Source of the DNA: a virus
Length of the DNA stretch: 64,000 nucleotides
Virus record (IMG/VR): IMGVR_UViG_3300036791_000797
Location: 1 to 64,000 of that record
Strand: one strand, 5' to 3'
This document shows, one piece after another, positions 1 to 7,978 of the stretch (position 1 is the first letter of the stretch; every line of letters begins with the position of its first letter). A program made the position numbers and the translations under genes. The notes below the pieces were generated by a model, which searched no databases, was not told where the DNA came from, and was given only the letters and a program-made list of their open reading frames with translations.

Positions 1-296
1 CCGTTCTGCAGCGGGACTTCCCCCAGCAACTGTGGACGGCCATGGGTACCGCCATCACCGAGAACGCCGTCGAACAGGTCGATGGTCGGGCGGGCTAAGG
101 CCTGGTCCACCAGGGTGGCGCAGCCGGGGCAGAGATCCCAGTGGAGGGACTCCTCGACATAGCCGCTGTCCTGGGTGAAGCGCATGCTGACTCTCACCCA
201 GCCGGGAGGCATCAAGGCCCGCGGCTGGGTGCTGACGTATTCGGCCGGACAACGGTCGCAGAAGAACCGCGTGCCTCTGAGCAGCCGTCGAGCCAT
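1..296 (-). CDS. Zinc-ribbon hypothetical protein, 3' end off the window
   Basis: The frame is open from an ATG at 294-296 to the left edge, so the C terminus is missing. The visible 98 residues hold two Cys pairs, CDRC near residue 13 and CPGC near residue 57, which suggests a small treble-clef or zinc-ribbon fold. Codon third positions are GC-rich. A plus-strand frame (3-98, stop TAA) overlaps the left part antisense and is also GC3-rich, but the spaced Cys pairs make the minus frame the better choice. The function is not recognised. Confidence 0.55.
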   Translation of the reverse strand, partial: MARRLLRGTRFFCDRCPAEYVSTQPRALMPPGWVRVSMRFTQDSGYVEESLHWDLCPGCATLVDQALARPTIDLFDGVLGDGGTHGRPQLLGEVPLQN

Positions 297-347
297 GTAC
301 AAGATCTTCCCAGAGCCCCGAAGGGTTGAAAGAGAGGATCAGCCCCG

Positions 348-638
348 ATGAAGATGCCTTCGTGGTGGCCCTGGAAACGCAAGCCTGCTCCCGAGACCCC
401 TGAGACCTCTGAGACTCCTGAGCCCATCCCTGAGCCCCTGCCCGCCCCGATAACCCCGCTGCCCCCCGAACCTCCTCTAGCCGAGCCTGAGAGCCCCCCA
501 GCGGCCGCTGTAGAGCCCGCGGTGCCTCCGGTGCCCCCGACCCCTCCGGCTGCCCCGCCGAAGCTCCAGAGGCCCCCTCCGCGGCCCCCGAGAGGCCCTC
601 AGGCTCCGCGAGGTGATCCACCCCCGGTGGCTAGTTGA
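348..638 (+). CDS. Proline-rich hypothetical protein
   Basis: This 96-residue protein starts with a basic, aromatic N terminus (MKMPSWWPWKRK) and is otherwise almost all Pro, Glu and Ala. Such a tail is typical of extended linkers or periplasm-spanning segments, but no membrane helix is visible. An AGAGAGG stretch lies about 12 bases before the ATG. Its stop overlaps the TTG start of the next small gene (TTGA), which supports translation of both. The function is unknown. Confidence 0.5.
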   Translation: MKMPSWWPWKRKPAPETPETSETPEPIPEPLPAPITPLPPEPPLAEPESPPAAAVEPAVPPVPPTPPAAPPKLQRPPPRPPRGPQAPRGDPPPVAS

Positions 639-793
639 GCTACGGGCATCAGGAGTTCGTGAAGTTCAGCCTCCGGGAGATCCTGGGGGAGATCCGAGTC
701 CACCTGGTCGAGACCGAGTCGCTGGTGAACAAGGCGACAGCCCTGCTGGAGATCGTGGACCAGCCCGAACCACCTGACGACGAGTCCAGCTAG
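635..793 (+). CDS. Small helical hypothetical protein (TTG start)
   Basis: A 52-residue frame starts at TTG 635 and overlaps the upstream stop by 4 bases. A GTG codon at 659 is an alternative start. The product is predicted to be mostly amphipathic helix with an acidic Pro-rich tail (PEPPDDESS). Third-position GC is high, as in its neighbours. It lies just upstream of a promoter and probably ends a short operon. No family is recognised. Confidence 0.45.
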   Translation: MSYGHQEFVKFSLREILGEIRVHLVETESLVNKATALLEIVDQPEPPDDESS

Positions 794-810
794 CCTCTCT
801 CTAGGGGTAC

Positions 811-839
811 TTGCTAATGAGCCGGGAAATGGGTACTCT
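811..839 (+). promoter_or_regulatory. Promoter for the gene at 849
   Basis: TTGCTA (811-816), a 17-base spacer and TACTCT (834-839) lie 9 bases before the ATG at 849, so the transcript would have almost no leader. The TTGCTAATG stretch resembles the -10 part of the minus-strand promoter cassette found at 35.7-41.4 kb. Confidence 0.5.
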
Positions 840-848
840 TAGAGCCAC

Positions 849-1577
849 ATGACTGATAATCCCGAATCCAAAGCCCTAGAGGCCGTCCCCCAAGAGGCCC
901 TCGACGGCATCAACAAGGGCTCCATCACCTGGGCCAACCTGGCCAAGTTGCTGGTGCGCGACCGGGCCACCGAAGTGGTCCCCAAGCCGGTCAAGCTGCC
1001 CATCCCGGCCCGCATCTCCGAAGACCAGATCCTGGCCATGAAGCGCCTGTTGGAGATCTTCGGCTCGGTGGTGCCCACCGTGCGCCGGGCACTGGAGCCC
1101 AAAGAGCGCGCCGCCCTCATGGACGAGCGTCAGGTCATCGACACCGTGGCCACCATGGCCGAGACCCGCAAGGACGGCATCCGCACCACCGTCCTGAACC
1201 ACAACGACGTGACCAAGGAGCATGCCAACGGGGGTAAGCCCCTCGATGCCGCGCCCATCGACAAGGATGGGCACTACCTGGCCGACGACAAGGACATCGT
1301 TAGCGTCCCCGACTCCGACAAGGTGTTCTCCTGGGAGACCAGTCGCTTCGAGCCCGAGATCAACCTGGCCAAGCTGAAGGCCCTGTCCGAGGATGACAGC
1401 GTCCCCGAGTTCACCCACGCCGACTGGCTGGCCATGACCGAGCAGACCAGGGTCTGGGACGAGCATAAGACCATGGCCCACCTGAAGCGCCACCCCGAGC
1501 TTCTGACCATCATCGCCCGCGCCGCCGAGCCCGCCAAGGCCCCTCGGGGAGCCCTCTACGTTAGGAAAGCCAAGTGA
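849..1577 (+). CDS. Conserved-looking phage protein of unknown function
   Basis: 242 residues, mostly charged and helical, with no membrane segment or Cys cluster. It is the first gene after a good promoter and is followed by a GTGA-overlapped gene, so it heads an operon that runs towards thyX. The stretch around residues 50-95 (RISEDQILAMKRL and a run of basic residues) could form helical bundles, but I recognise no domain. I assign no function. Confidence 0.7.
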   Translation: MTDNPESKALEAVPQEALDGINKGSITWANLAKLLVRDRATEVVPKPVKLPIPARISEDQILAMKRLLEIFGSVVPTVRRALEPKERAALMDERQVIDTVATMAETRKDGIRTTVLNHNDVTKEHANGGKPLDAAPIDKDGHYLADDKDIVSVPDSDKVFSWETSRFEPEINLAKLKALSEDDSVPEFTHADWLAMTEQTRVWDEHKTMAHLKRHPELLTIIARAAEPAKAPRGALYVRKAK

Positions 1578-2098
1578 GTACCACCTTCATCCCCACCCTG
1601 GAGGCCCTGGAGGGCTCTGAGCCCGATCTACCGAGGGTCACCTCGGTGGAGATCGACCTGCCTCCCGACGAGTTCACCCCGCCGGTCCTGGCCATCGTGG
1701 ACTACGTCCTGGACACCTCCACCCCCATCTTCGAGCATATCGACGTGTCCGCCGAGCCCCACTACACCGTTTCCGAGGCGGCCATGTTCTTCTTCCGGCG
1801 CTCCTCGCACTGGATCCGCCTGCAGGAGAACCTGTGTATCAACTGCCGCCGCACCAATCGCCTGGAGGATCACAACCGTTGTCCTCTGGGCGGTAAGCAT
1901 GACGTGGGCCTGAACCGCCTGAACGGCCAGTTCGTGGCCGTTCACCGTACCGAGGGTGGGGCGCGCTACTACGACCTGGCCGACATCGAGGACCTGGCCA
2001 GGGCGCTCTACGAGCATGACGTGATCGATCAGAGCCAGCTTTCGTATGCCCTGGCTATCGCCAGGTTGCAGGGCAAGCTCTGGGATTATCTGACGTAG
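1574..2098 (+). CDS. HTH-like protein with internal zinc pair
   Basis: The GTG start at 1574 overlaps the previous stop (GTGA). The protein has 174 residues. Around residues 62-85 the sequence YTVSEAAMFFFRRSSHWIR resembles a MerR/excisionase-type helix-turn-helix, interrupted by a CINC...CPLGGKH segment that could bind zinc. The C-terminal half is helical and acidic. A DNA-binding regulator is plausible, but this is inference from the motif shape only. Confidence 0.55.
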   Translation: MSTTFIPTLEALEGSEPDLPRVTSVEIDLPPDEFTPPVLAIVDYVLDTSTPIFEHIDVSAEPHYTVSEAAMFFFRRSSHWIRLQENLCINCRRTNRLEDHNRCPLGGKHDVGLNRLNGQFVAVHRTEGGARYYDLADIEDLARALYEHDVIDQSQLSYALAIARLQGKLWDYLT

Positions 2099-2350
2099 AT
2101 GGTCGATGTCGAGCCGTGCGAGAAGCATGAGATCATCAACTGCTCGATATGTCATCACTCCCCTGACTCATCCCGTCTCAAGGTCAGTGGAGGAGGGGGA
2201 AAGTTCAACCCCGGATTACGGGCGGATCATCACTGGATCAAAGCCAAGTATCCAGGTCATTGCTATGAGTGTCATACGCCTTTTGAAGAAGGTGATCTCA
2301 TCACTCGGTCACTGGACGACGAAGGCTGGATCTGTGAAGACTGTGCCTGA
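2099..2350 (+). CDS. Small zinc-binding protein
   Basis: The ATG follows the upstream TAG directly. This 83-residue protein has four Cys pairs or near-pairs: C-E-K-H, CSIC, CYEC and CEDC. The last two (CYECHTPFEEGD...WICEDC) look like a classical zinc ribbon. It overlaps the thyX start by one base and is co-transcribed with it. It could be a nucleic-acid or protein-binding adaptor. There is no closer assignment. Confidence 0.65.
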   Translation: MVDVEPCEKHEIINCSICHHSPDSSRLKVSGGGGKFNPGLRADHHWIKAKYPGHCYECHTPFEEGDLITRSLDDEGWICEDCA

Positions 2351-3147
2351 TGCGACTCATCGACCGACCGACAGTCTTCCTCGTTGCCTACCCGGCCCTC
2401 GACTGGGGCGAAATAAGAAGGTACCTCAAAGAGGTTGACCCGGCCGCCCTGGCCTGGTCGGAGCGGGTGGCCCAGTCCGACCTGCCCGAAGGCGAGATCC
2501 TGGTGGAGTTCGGCGGGCGGCTGTGCTATCGGTCCTGGGTCGAGGGGCTCAACCCCAACGTCAGCCGGGTCCGCACCGACTCCGCTGACTACCTCGGCAA
2601 CATCGTCTCCAGCTACCACGGCTCGGTCCTCGAACACGCCAACTACAGCTTCGTCATGCACAACGTCAGTCGGGTGTTCACCCACGAACTGGTCCGCCAC
2701 CGGGCCGGAGCGGCCTACTCCCAGGAGTCCATGCGCTTCGTGCGCCTGGATGACCTGCCCTTCTGGTTCCCCATGTGGGCGCGCGATGACCCCGATGTCA
2801 TGGCCCGCTCCATCGACCTGCTGCAGCATATGGAGCGCCACCAGCACTGGATGGCTGATCACTTCGGTCTGGACGATCCGGCCGTGCCCTTCTCCGAGAA
2901 GAAGGCCAAGACCTCCTTCATGCGAAGGTTCGCTCCCGACGGGGTGGCCACGGGCGTGCTGGCCACCATGAACATCCGCACCCTGCGCCATGTCATCTAC
3001 ATGCGAACCGCCTTTGGGGCCGAGGAGGAGATCCGCCTGGTCTTCGATGAGGTGGCCCGTATCTGCATCGAGAAGTTCCCTGATCTCATGGCCGATTATT
3101 CTTCCACTGAGTACCAGGAGTGGATCCCCTCGTTTATAAAGGTTTGA
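2350..3147 (+). CDS. thyX: FAD-dependent thymidylate synthase ThyX
   Basis: ThyX makes dTMP from dUMP with methylenetetrahydrofolate and FAD. The signature RHRX8S is present at residues 116-127 (RHRAGAAYSQES), within the usual 7-8 spacing, followed by MRFVRL. The length of 265 residues is normal. The N-terminal half carries the HANYSF and HELVRHR segments of the family. It is translationally coupled to a small zinc protein and followed by an HNH gene. Together with MazG-like, dCTP deaminase and NrdJ proteins it forms the phage's own dNTP supply. Confidence 0.93.
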   Translation: MRLIDRPTVFLVAYPALDWGEIRRYLKEVDPAALAWSERVAQSDLPEGEILVEFGGRLCYRSWVEGLNPNVSRVRTDSADYLGNIVSSYHGSVLEHANYSFVMHNVSRVFTHELVRHRAGAAYSQESMRFVRLDDLPFWFPMWARDDPDVMARSIDLLQHMERHQHWMADHFGLDDPAVPFSEKKAKTSFMRRFAPDGVATGVLATMNIRTLRHVIYMRTAFGAEEEIRLVFDEVARICIEKFPDLMADYSSTEYQEWIPSFIKV

Positions 3148-3148
3148 G

Positions 3149-3616
3149 ATGGTAGCTAGAGGAACGCGTATGTCCGAGGAGTCGCGAGAAAAGATGCGTC
3201 TGGCCAAGCTCGGGGGGAAGCAATCGTCGGAGCATGTGGCTGCCCGAGTGGCGGGTCGGGCTGGCTACCAGCATTCTTTGGAGACGCGTCAGCAGATGTC
3301 GGTCACCAAAGGTGGAGGCACTCTCGAAGTGAAGGGTGATTACCTCTATCGGACTGGAGTGATTGGTCATCCTCTGGCCGAGGAAGGTCGGGTGGCGGAG
3401 CATCGCCGGGTGTTGTATGACGCTATCGGTCCCGGCCCCCATCATTGTGAGGTCCGGCACAAGTGTGATGGTACCGAGCCTCTTGTTTGGGATGGTCACT
3501 TCGGGATCAACGTGGACCACATCGACCGGGACCCCTTCAACAACGATCGTGACAACCTCCGGGTGGCCTGCTGGTTTTGCAATCGGAATCGCGACAATCC
3601 CTTCCACCAGGTATAG
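3149..3616 (+). CDS. HNH homing-type endonuclease with NUMOD3-like N terminus
   Basis: 155 residues. The N-terminal part (RMSEESREKMRLAKLG...) matches NUMOD3-type DNA-binding repeats. The C-terminal part has a HNH core, VDHIDRDPFNNDRDNLRV followed by CWFCNRNR. It lies directly behind thyX with its own -10-like TATAAA (3135-3140) 8 bases before the ATG, and probably acts as a free-standing mobile endonuclease. Confidence 0.85.
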   Translation: MVARGTRMSEESREKMRLAKLGGKQSSEHVAARVAGRAGYQHSLETRQQMSVTKGGGTLEVKGDYLYRTGVIGHPLAEEGRVAEHRRVLYDAIGPGPHHCEVRHKCDGTEPLVWDGHFGINVDHIDRDPFNNDRDNLRVACWFCNRNRDNPFHQV

Positions 3617-3624
3617 GTGATCGA

Positions 3625-4209
3625 ATGAATCTGCCCACCATTGAAGTTACCGAGGAAGAAGCCACCGCCAAGCTGGCCGAGTACGAGAAGATGCTGGCCA
3701 CCGAGCGCACCGCCGAAGACGAGGCCATCGCCCAGGCCTACCGGGCCGCCCGGCGGGGCCTGCCGGTCATTCGCCTCACCGAGGCCATGAGGCTGGGCGA
3801 CTACTTCGATTCTGGCCTGCCCCGCATGGCCATCGCCGGGGCCACCTGGACCGAGTGCCATGTGACCTGGAGCAGCGACGACCTGCTCTTCAGTGAGCAA
3901 CACTGGCCCCGCAACCAGGGTGCCCTGGTGGGCCGCGCCACGGTGCGGGTGCCCATGCGGGAGGTGTCCATCCCCACCAATCGCAACTGGCGCACCGGCC
4001 AGGCCATGATCCCCCTGGTGCCACCCCGCCACCGGCCCAAGCTGAGCCGCTTGCGCCACTGCCACATCCTGTGGGAGGTGGACGCCTGGAACCTGCAGCC
4101 GCCCAAGGACCCCGCCCTGCTGCGCCACATCCGCGGTGATCTTTGGGCCGTGCTGGCGGTGTGGGATCTCACCGAGTTGGAGCGGGCCGTCCTGGCTCAG
4201 CGATCATGA
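3625..4209 (+). CDS. Hypothetical protein
   Basis: The ATG at 3625 has AGGTGA six bases upstream and is preferred over the in-frame start at 3577. 194 residues; the N-terminal third is a charged helix, and the rest is beta-rich with many Pro, Arg and Trp and three His near RLRHCHILWEVD. Its stop overlaps the next ATG (ATGA). I recognise no family. Confidence 0.65.
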   Translation: MNLPTIEVTEEEATAKLAEYEKMLATERTAEDEAIAQAYRAARRGLPVIRLTEAMRLGDYFDSGLPRMAIAGATWTECHVTWSSDDLLFSEQHWPRNQGALVGRATVRVPMREVSIPTNRNWRTGQAMIPLVPPRHRPKLSRLRHCHILWEVDAWNLQPPKDPALLRHIRGDLWAVLAVWDLTELERAVLAQRS

Positions 4210-4994
4210 CCGCCTGCGGTAAGTGGGTCACCGGCTACAACGCCCCCGATCGGGCCAATCCCGATCAGGAGCATCGGGTGGAGCTACGCACCAGCTATCC
4301 CTGCAGCGTCGAGCCAGAGGGCCACGAAGGCCCCTGTGCGGCCGTAGAGCAGCCCCAGACCATCTCGGCCCGTCAACGGTGGCTGGAGGCCCAGAGACGC
4401 CGTAGCGCCGATCTGAGGCAGATCCAGTCGGGCCTGGGGGAGCATCAGGGTCGTCCCCTGACCTTCGCGGAGAACCAGGGCACCGAGGCCAGGCCCCATC
4501 CCTCCCAGAACGTCCCCTGTCCCCTGTGCGGGTCCTCGTTCATGGCCAAGGACCTGACCGAGCATCTGCGTCAGAGCCACGGCTCCACGGCCAGCATGGC
4601 CGCGGTGGGTCGATCGTCTTCCCAACCCACGGCGGAGATGCTCACTCCCACCAGGGCCGATCGGGAGCATGACCAGAAGCTCCCCGAGGTCAACGAGCGC
4701 CCGGTCATGCACAACGTACTCACCGATCTCATCGCCAAGCGCCTGGCCATCGGCATCGAGCGCTACGGCACCGGCCTGCAGCCCATGAACGGCCGGGATG
4801 CCTACCGGGACCTGGTCGAGGAACTGGTGGACGCGGCCGTCTACACCTTGCAGATCCAGCACGAACGAGCCGAGATGTATGTCAATGCTATTGCTGTGCA
4901 GAAGGAGCTTAATAGAGTCAATAGTGATGACATTGTGATTTATCCTGTAGTTCTAGCTAGCATCGATGCAATAGTGAAATGGCTGGAGCAATGA
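4206..4994 (+). CDS. C2H2 zinc-finger plus MazG-like pyrophosphohydrolase domain
   Basis: 262 residues from the ATG at 4206. The middle has CPLCGSSFMAKDLTEHLRQSH, a C2H2-like finger. The C-terminal part (from about residue 175) contains RLAIGIERYGTGLQP followed by GRDAYRDLVEELVDA, the pattern of phage MazG-like all-alpha NTP pyrophosphohydrolases, with the EELVDA acidic cluster for metal binding. It may remove unwanted dNTPs; this follows from the family, not from direct evidence. The last 40 codons are more AT-rich than the rest. Confidence 0.7.
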   Translation: MTACGKWVTGYNAPDRANPDQEHRVELRTSYPCSVEPEGHEGPCAAVEQPQTISARQRWLEAQRRRSADLRQIQSGLGEHQGRPLTFAENQGTEARPHPSQNVPCPLCGSSFMAKDLTEHLRQSHGSTASMAAVGRSSSQPTAEMLTPTRADREHDQKLPEVNERPVMHNVLTDLIAKRLAIGIERYGTGLQPMNGRDAYRDLVEELVDAAVYTLQIQHERAEMYVNAIAVQKELNRVNSDDIVIYPVVLASIDAIVKWLEQ

Positions 4995-5209
4995 CAACCG
5001 AGCAGGATCTCCCGCTGGATTATAAGTGGATCGACTGGGATCATCTCTATCTCTATGTCGGCAGAGCCATGCTGCAGAATCATGTTCCGATGATGACCGA
5101 TAAGATCGCCAAGTACCTGGAGGATCAGGCTCGGGACATGCACCGGGCGGCCGACAAGTTGGTCATAGCCGCTAAAGCTCTGCGGACTACCAAGCAGCAG
5201 AATGCATGA
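4991..5209 (+). CDS. Small helical hypothetical protein
   Basis: A 72-residue protein starting at ATG 4991, overlapped with the upstream stop (ATGA). An in-frame ATG at 4979 is an alternative. Acidic N terminus, then a long helix with many Ala and Lys (residues 30-70). It sits between the MazG-like gene and the exonuclease and overlaps the latter by 4 bases. No family assignment. Confidence 0.55.
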   Translation: MTTEQDLPLDYKWIDWDHLYLYVGRAMLQNHVPMMTDKIAKYLEDQARDMHRAADKLVIAAKALRTTKQQNA

Positions 5210-6126
5210 CCACGCTCCTGGTGGACGGCCACAACATCGCCCTGCGATCACTGTTCGCCATGAGCAAGGCCAAGCCCCTCAGCACCGCCGACGGGGTGCC
5301 CACCGGAGCCCTGCACACCACCATCATCTCCTTGGCCAGCTACGTGCGGACCATCCGCCCGGATCGCATCATGGTGTGCTGGGACGGTGGCGGATCGTGG
5401 CGGCGCGATGTCTATCCTGAGTACAAGGCCGATCGGGTGGTGGGATCCGAGCCCACCGAGTTCATCGCCCAGGTAAAGCAGTTCCTGCTCCTGGCCGGGG
5501 TTCAACAGGTGGCCCGCTCCCGTGAAGAGGCCGATGACTTGATCGCGGGATACTGGACCGAAGCCGGGAATGACTTCGTCCACATCATCAGCGGTGATAA
5601 GGACTTCTACCAGTTACTCAATCCCCGTACTCAGATCCACCATCCGGGGGACAAAGAGGTATGGACGGTCGAGCGCTTTATTGAGGAGTTCGGTATTCAT
5701 CCCCAGCATATGAGACTGGTCATGGCCCTGACTGGGGACAAGATCGACGGCATTCCTGGCGTACCCCACGTTGGCATGAAGACGGCGGTGAAGATCGTCA
5801 ACAGCGTCCATGGTAACGCTCAGCAGTTGCTGCAGCTTGAGAGCTTCGGAAAGATCAAGATTCCACCGGGCATCGTAACCCGCAATCTTCGCCTGGTGGA
5901 CCTGACCAGAGTGTCCCTGCTGGCATTGCCGGTGCTGGGGTTCTTTAACCCCACGCGTCCCGCTGGACAGGGCTGGGACGACCTTGTAGCCTTCCTCGAT
6001 CGTTGGGAACTTAACGTCGTTAAAAGTCGGCTTTTGGCTGGTCGTTTGTGGGTTGACACAGCGTGGAGCCCTAAGCCAACGCGTCCTTCCGACCGTGAGA
6101 AAGGAGATCGCCTTTGGGCCTACTAA
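5206..6126 (+). CDS. 5'-3' exonuclease (FEN/PolA N-terminal type)
   Basis: 306 residues with the acidic motifs of the 5'-3' exonuclease family: LLVDGHN at the N terminus, MVCWDGGGSWRRDVYPEYKA near residue 60, EEADDLIA near 106, ISGDKDFYQLL near 125, and LTGDKIDGIPGVPHVGMKTA (helix-hairpin-helix) near 175. It would remove RNA primers or flaps in phage DNA replication. It is the last gene of the 849-6126 operon and is followed by a hairpin. Confidence 0.88.
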   Translation: MTTLLVDGHNIALRSLFAMSKAKPLSTADGVPTGALHTTIISLASYVRTIRPDRIMVCWDGGGSWRRDVYPEYKADRVVGSEPTEFIAQVKQFLLLAGVQQVARSREEADDLIAGYWTEAGNDFVHIISGDKDFYQLLNPRTQIHHPGDKEVWTVERFIEEFGIHPQHMRLVMALTGDKIDGIPGVPHVGMKTAVKIVNSVHGNAQQLLQLESFGKIKIPPGIVTRNLRLVDLTRVSLLALPVLGFFNPTRPAGQGWDDLVAFLDRWELNVVKSRLLAGRLWVDTAWSPKPTRPSDREKGDRLWAY

Positions 6127-6128
6127 GA

Positions 6129-6154
6129 GACTGACATTCGCAACAACGTCAGTC
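6129..6154 (+). terminator. Hairpin after exonuclease gene
   Basis: GACTGAC (6129-6135) pairs perfectly with GTCAGTC (6148-6154) over a 12-base loop. There is no long T run, so it could be a weak terminator or processing site. Confidence 0.4.
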
Positions 6155-6215
6155 TTGACCCCAAAACGCAAGGGGATCGTCCATGATCCTCCCCATGTGA
6201 GGAGCCAAGCTCAAC

Positions 6216-6932
6216 GTGAAAGTTACCCGTGGGGCGACTGCCAAGATCGCCCTCTCCGCCGCCTTCCTGGGCGGCCTGCTTTTTGCGGTACCCATGGCGG
6301 CTCAGGCCGCTTCCCTACCAGCGACAGGAGATGTGGCTCAGGCCCGTGGTTCATCCCCGAGCGTGATCCTCACGGCGGTGCAGACCCCGACTCTCGCACG
6401 CTACACGGTCGCTTCCGGCGACACGCTGTGGGGAATCGGGATCCGCACCCATCGGACGTGGCCAGCCCTGGCGAGCTATAACCACATTCCGAACCCTGAC
6501 CTGATCTACGTCGGGAACGTCCTCACCATTCCGCCCGCGACGTACATCGGTTCGGTCTCACTACCCGCTCCTGCCCCCACCTACACACCTCCTGTCAGGC
6601 AGCGCTATTCGGCTCCGGTCAGGACTTATACACCTCCTGCACCTCGACCGGTGGTCAGCACCTACAGCGGAGGTGGAGGAGGAGGAGGGGCCTTCACCGG
6701 AGTCTGGGCCTGCATCGCCCAGCATGAATCGGGCGGTAACCCGGCCGAGAACACCGGCAATGGGTACTACGGGGGACTCCAGTTCACGGCTCAGACGTGG
6801 GCTGCCTACGGTGGTTCCGGCAGTGCGGCTAATGCCTCCGCCTCGCAACAGGAGGCTGTGGCCAACCGCATCGTGGCGGCCCAGGGCGGCTACGGAGCCT
6901 GGCCGAACACCTCCCGCATGTGCGGGGTATAG
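6216..6932 (+). CDS. Secreted LysM protein with Rpf-like transglycosylase domain
   Basis: GTG start with GAGGAG about 12 bases upstream. Residues 1-32 look like a signal peptide (basic N terminus, hydrophobic core, ending AAQAA). Residues 62-107 form a LysM repeat (YTVASGDTLWGIG...NVLTIPP). A Pro/Tyr/Gly linker follows. Residues 160-238 match the resuscitation-promoting-factor/transglycosylase fold, with the likely catalytic Glu at 171 (AQHESGG) and the GGLQFTAQTW segment. It probably cleaves actinobacterial peptidoglycan during lysis or entry. It stands alone between a hairpin and a strong terminator. Confidence 0.88.
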   Translation: MKVTRGATAKIALSAAFLGGLLFAVPMAAQAASLPATGDVAQARGSSPSVILTAVQTPTLARYTVASGDTLWGIGIRTHRTWPALASYNHIPNPDLIYVGNVLTIPPATYIGSVSLPAPAPTYTPPVRQRYSAPVRTYTPPAPRPVVSTYSGGGGGGGAFTGVWACIAQHESGGNPAENTGNGYYGGLQFTAQTWAAYGGSGSAANASASQQEAVANRIVAAQGGYGAWPNTSRMCGV

Positions 6933-6971
6933 CCTGATCATCGCTACGCGAATGCTGTAGTCACAACCAGG

Positions 6972-7013
6972 AGCCCCCGGTCAGATACCTCTTCCGCCTT
7001 CTGACCGGGGGCT
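6972..7013 (+). terminator. Strong terminator behind the LysM gene
   Basis: A perfect 13-bp stem, AGCCCCCGGTCAG (6972-6984) with CTGACCGGGGGCT (7001-7013), closes a 16-base loop. It is followed by a second small GCCC/GGGC hairpin at 7016-7027. Confidence 0.75.
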
Positions 7014-7187
7014 TTGCCCTTTCGGGCAGAGGTTGCCCGGCGATCGTTGCAGGTGGTAGCCTCCCCGCAGAGGTCATCCGGGCTGGATCCCTTTGAACTC
7101 AAGACGTGCATATTGGCCGTCCCACCTTCTGCTGGCCGGTGGATGGGGCGGCCAACTCTCTCCCCTCCGGGGGAATCGGGGTATCGG

Positions 7188-7535
7188 GTGGTCAAGAAGG
7201 CAAACGAGCCGAGTGGGTCATCTGTCTCAACGAAGCAGATGGCCTACACCGTCAAGGACGGTCGTATGGTCACTTTTCTCTTCGAGAACCTGCCGTCGGT
7301 ATCGGGCTATTTGGCCGGGATGGATGGGTATCACTGGCTGGTTATCACACCAGATCTCAGCATCTATCTCATCCACAAAGCATCAGCCTGCGTTAACCTT
7401 GGGAAGTTAGATCAAGAGTCTTCTCTGAAAGCGGAAGATCACCAGGATGAGATCGAGCGACTCGTCCTTCCTTTCCGCCAATACCTACGGGATAAAGAGA
7501 TCATTCCTCCAGGTAAAGTGAAGGGCGAAACCTAA
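7188..7535 (+). CDS. Hypothetical protein, small beta-rich
   Basis: I start the gene at GTG 7188 (MVKKANEPSG...); ATG 7239 is the alternative. The core DGRMVTFLFENLPSV followed by GMDGYHWLVITPD looks like a small Sm-like or beta-barrel fold, then a charged helical tail. The stop overlaps the next ATG by one base (TAATG). The 5' region 7060-7187 has several GC-rich inverted repeats but no convincing promoter. No function assigned. Confidence 0.55.
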   Translation: MVKKANEPSGSSVSTKQMAYTVKDGRMVTFLFENLPSVSGYLAGMDGYHWLVITPDLSIYLIHKASACVNLGKLDQESSLKAEDHQDEIERLVLPFRQYLRDKEIIPPGKVKGET

Positions 7536-7978
7536 TGCTTATGGCCTTTGATTCGGAGTTGGACCAACTGGGCGTACAGAGTGTCCGGGTCCAACGCAAC
7601 GAACGGATAGCAGTTACTTCCAACCCCCAAGCCATCGACATAAGAGTCATCCACATTCTCCAGGGGGATGACCAGTGGGATTGGCGGGGCATTCGGGATT
7701 ACGTGCATGATCAGATCTGTCGCATCCATGGCGACTTCCCGCCCATGACGGCGGTCCAGGAGTCGGGGATCTTCAAGTCCTTCCTGGGCCGGTGGCCCAA
7801 TGACGACTTCCCCGTCATCGTGGCCTCGGCCATCGCCCGCTATGCCTTCGAGATCGAGGGCGGCTGGTGGTACGGAGCCCCCATCGGCTATGGCCGCTTC
7901 ACCAGGGCCTCAGACGGCTACTTCGCCGTGCCCATCGCCACCAAGCTGGCCACCGCCGCGCCCTACGCCACGCGCTAG
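7535..7978 (+). CDS. Hypothetical protein before the helicase loader
   Basis: 147 residues from ATG 7535 (ATG 7541 also possible). Aromatic and Gly-rich towards the C terminus (EIEGGWWYGAPIGYGRF). It ends directly before the GTG of the loader gene, so it is part of the replication operon. No domain recognised. Confidence 0.65.
   Translation: MLMAFDSELDQLGVQSVRVQRNERIAVTSNPQAIDIRVIHILQGDDQWDWRGIRDYVHDQICRIHGDFPPMTAVQESGIFKSFLGRWPNDDFPVIVASAIARYAFEIEGGWWYGAPIGYGRFTRASDGYFAVPIATKLATAAPYATR

Noticed and set aside
3-98. C-terminal end of a plus-strand gene (31 codons, stop TAA)
   Set aside because: It is GC3-rich, but the opposite strand codes for a zinc-ribbon protein with two Cys pairs that continues off the window, which is the better explanation.
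6127-6215. Riboswitch (for example c-di-AMP type) before the Rpf-like gene
   Set aside because: The interval is under 90 bases, with one simple hairpin and none of the long paired architecture of that class.
6963-7195. Minus-strand gene over the terminator region
   Set aside because: The frame reads through a perfect 13-bp terminator stem and has low-complexity content with no start signal.
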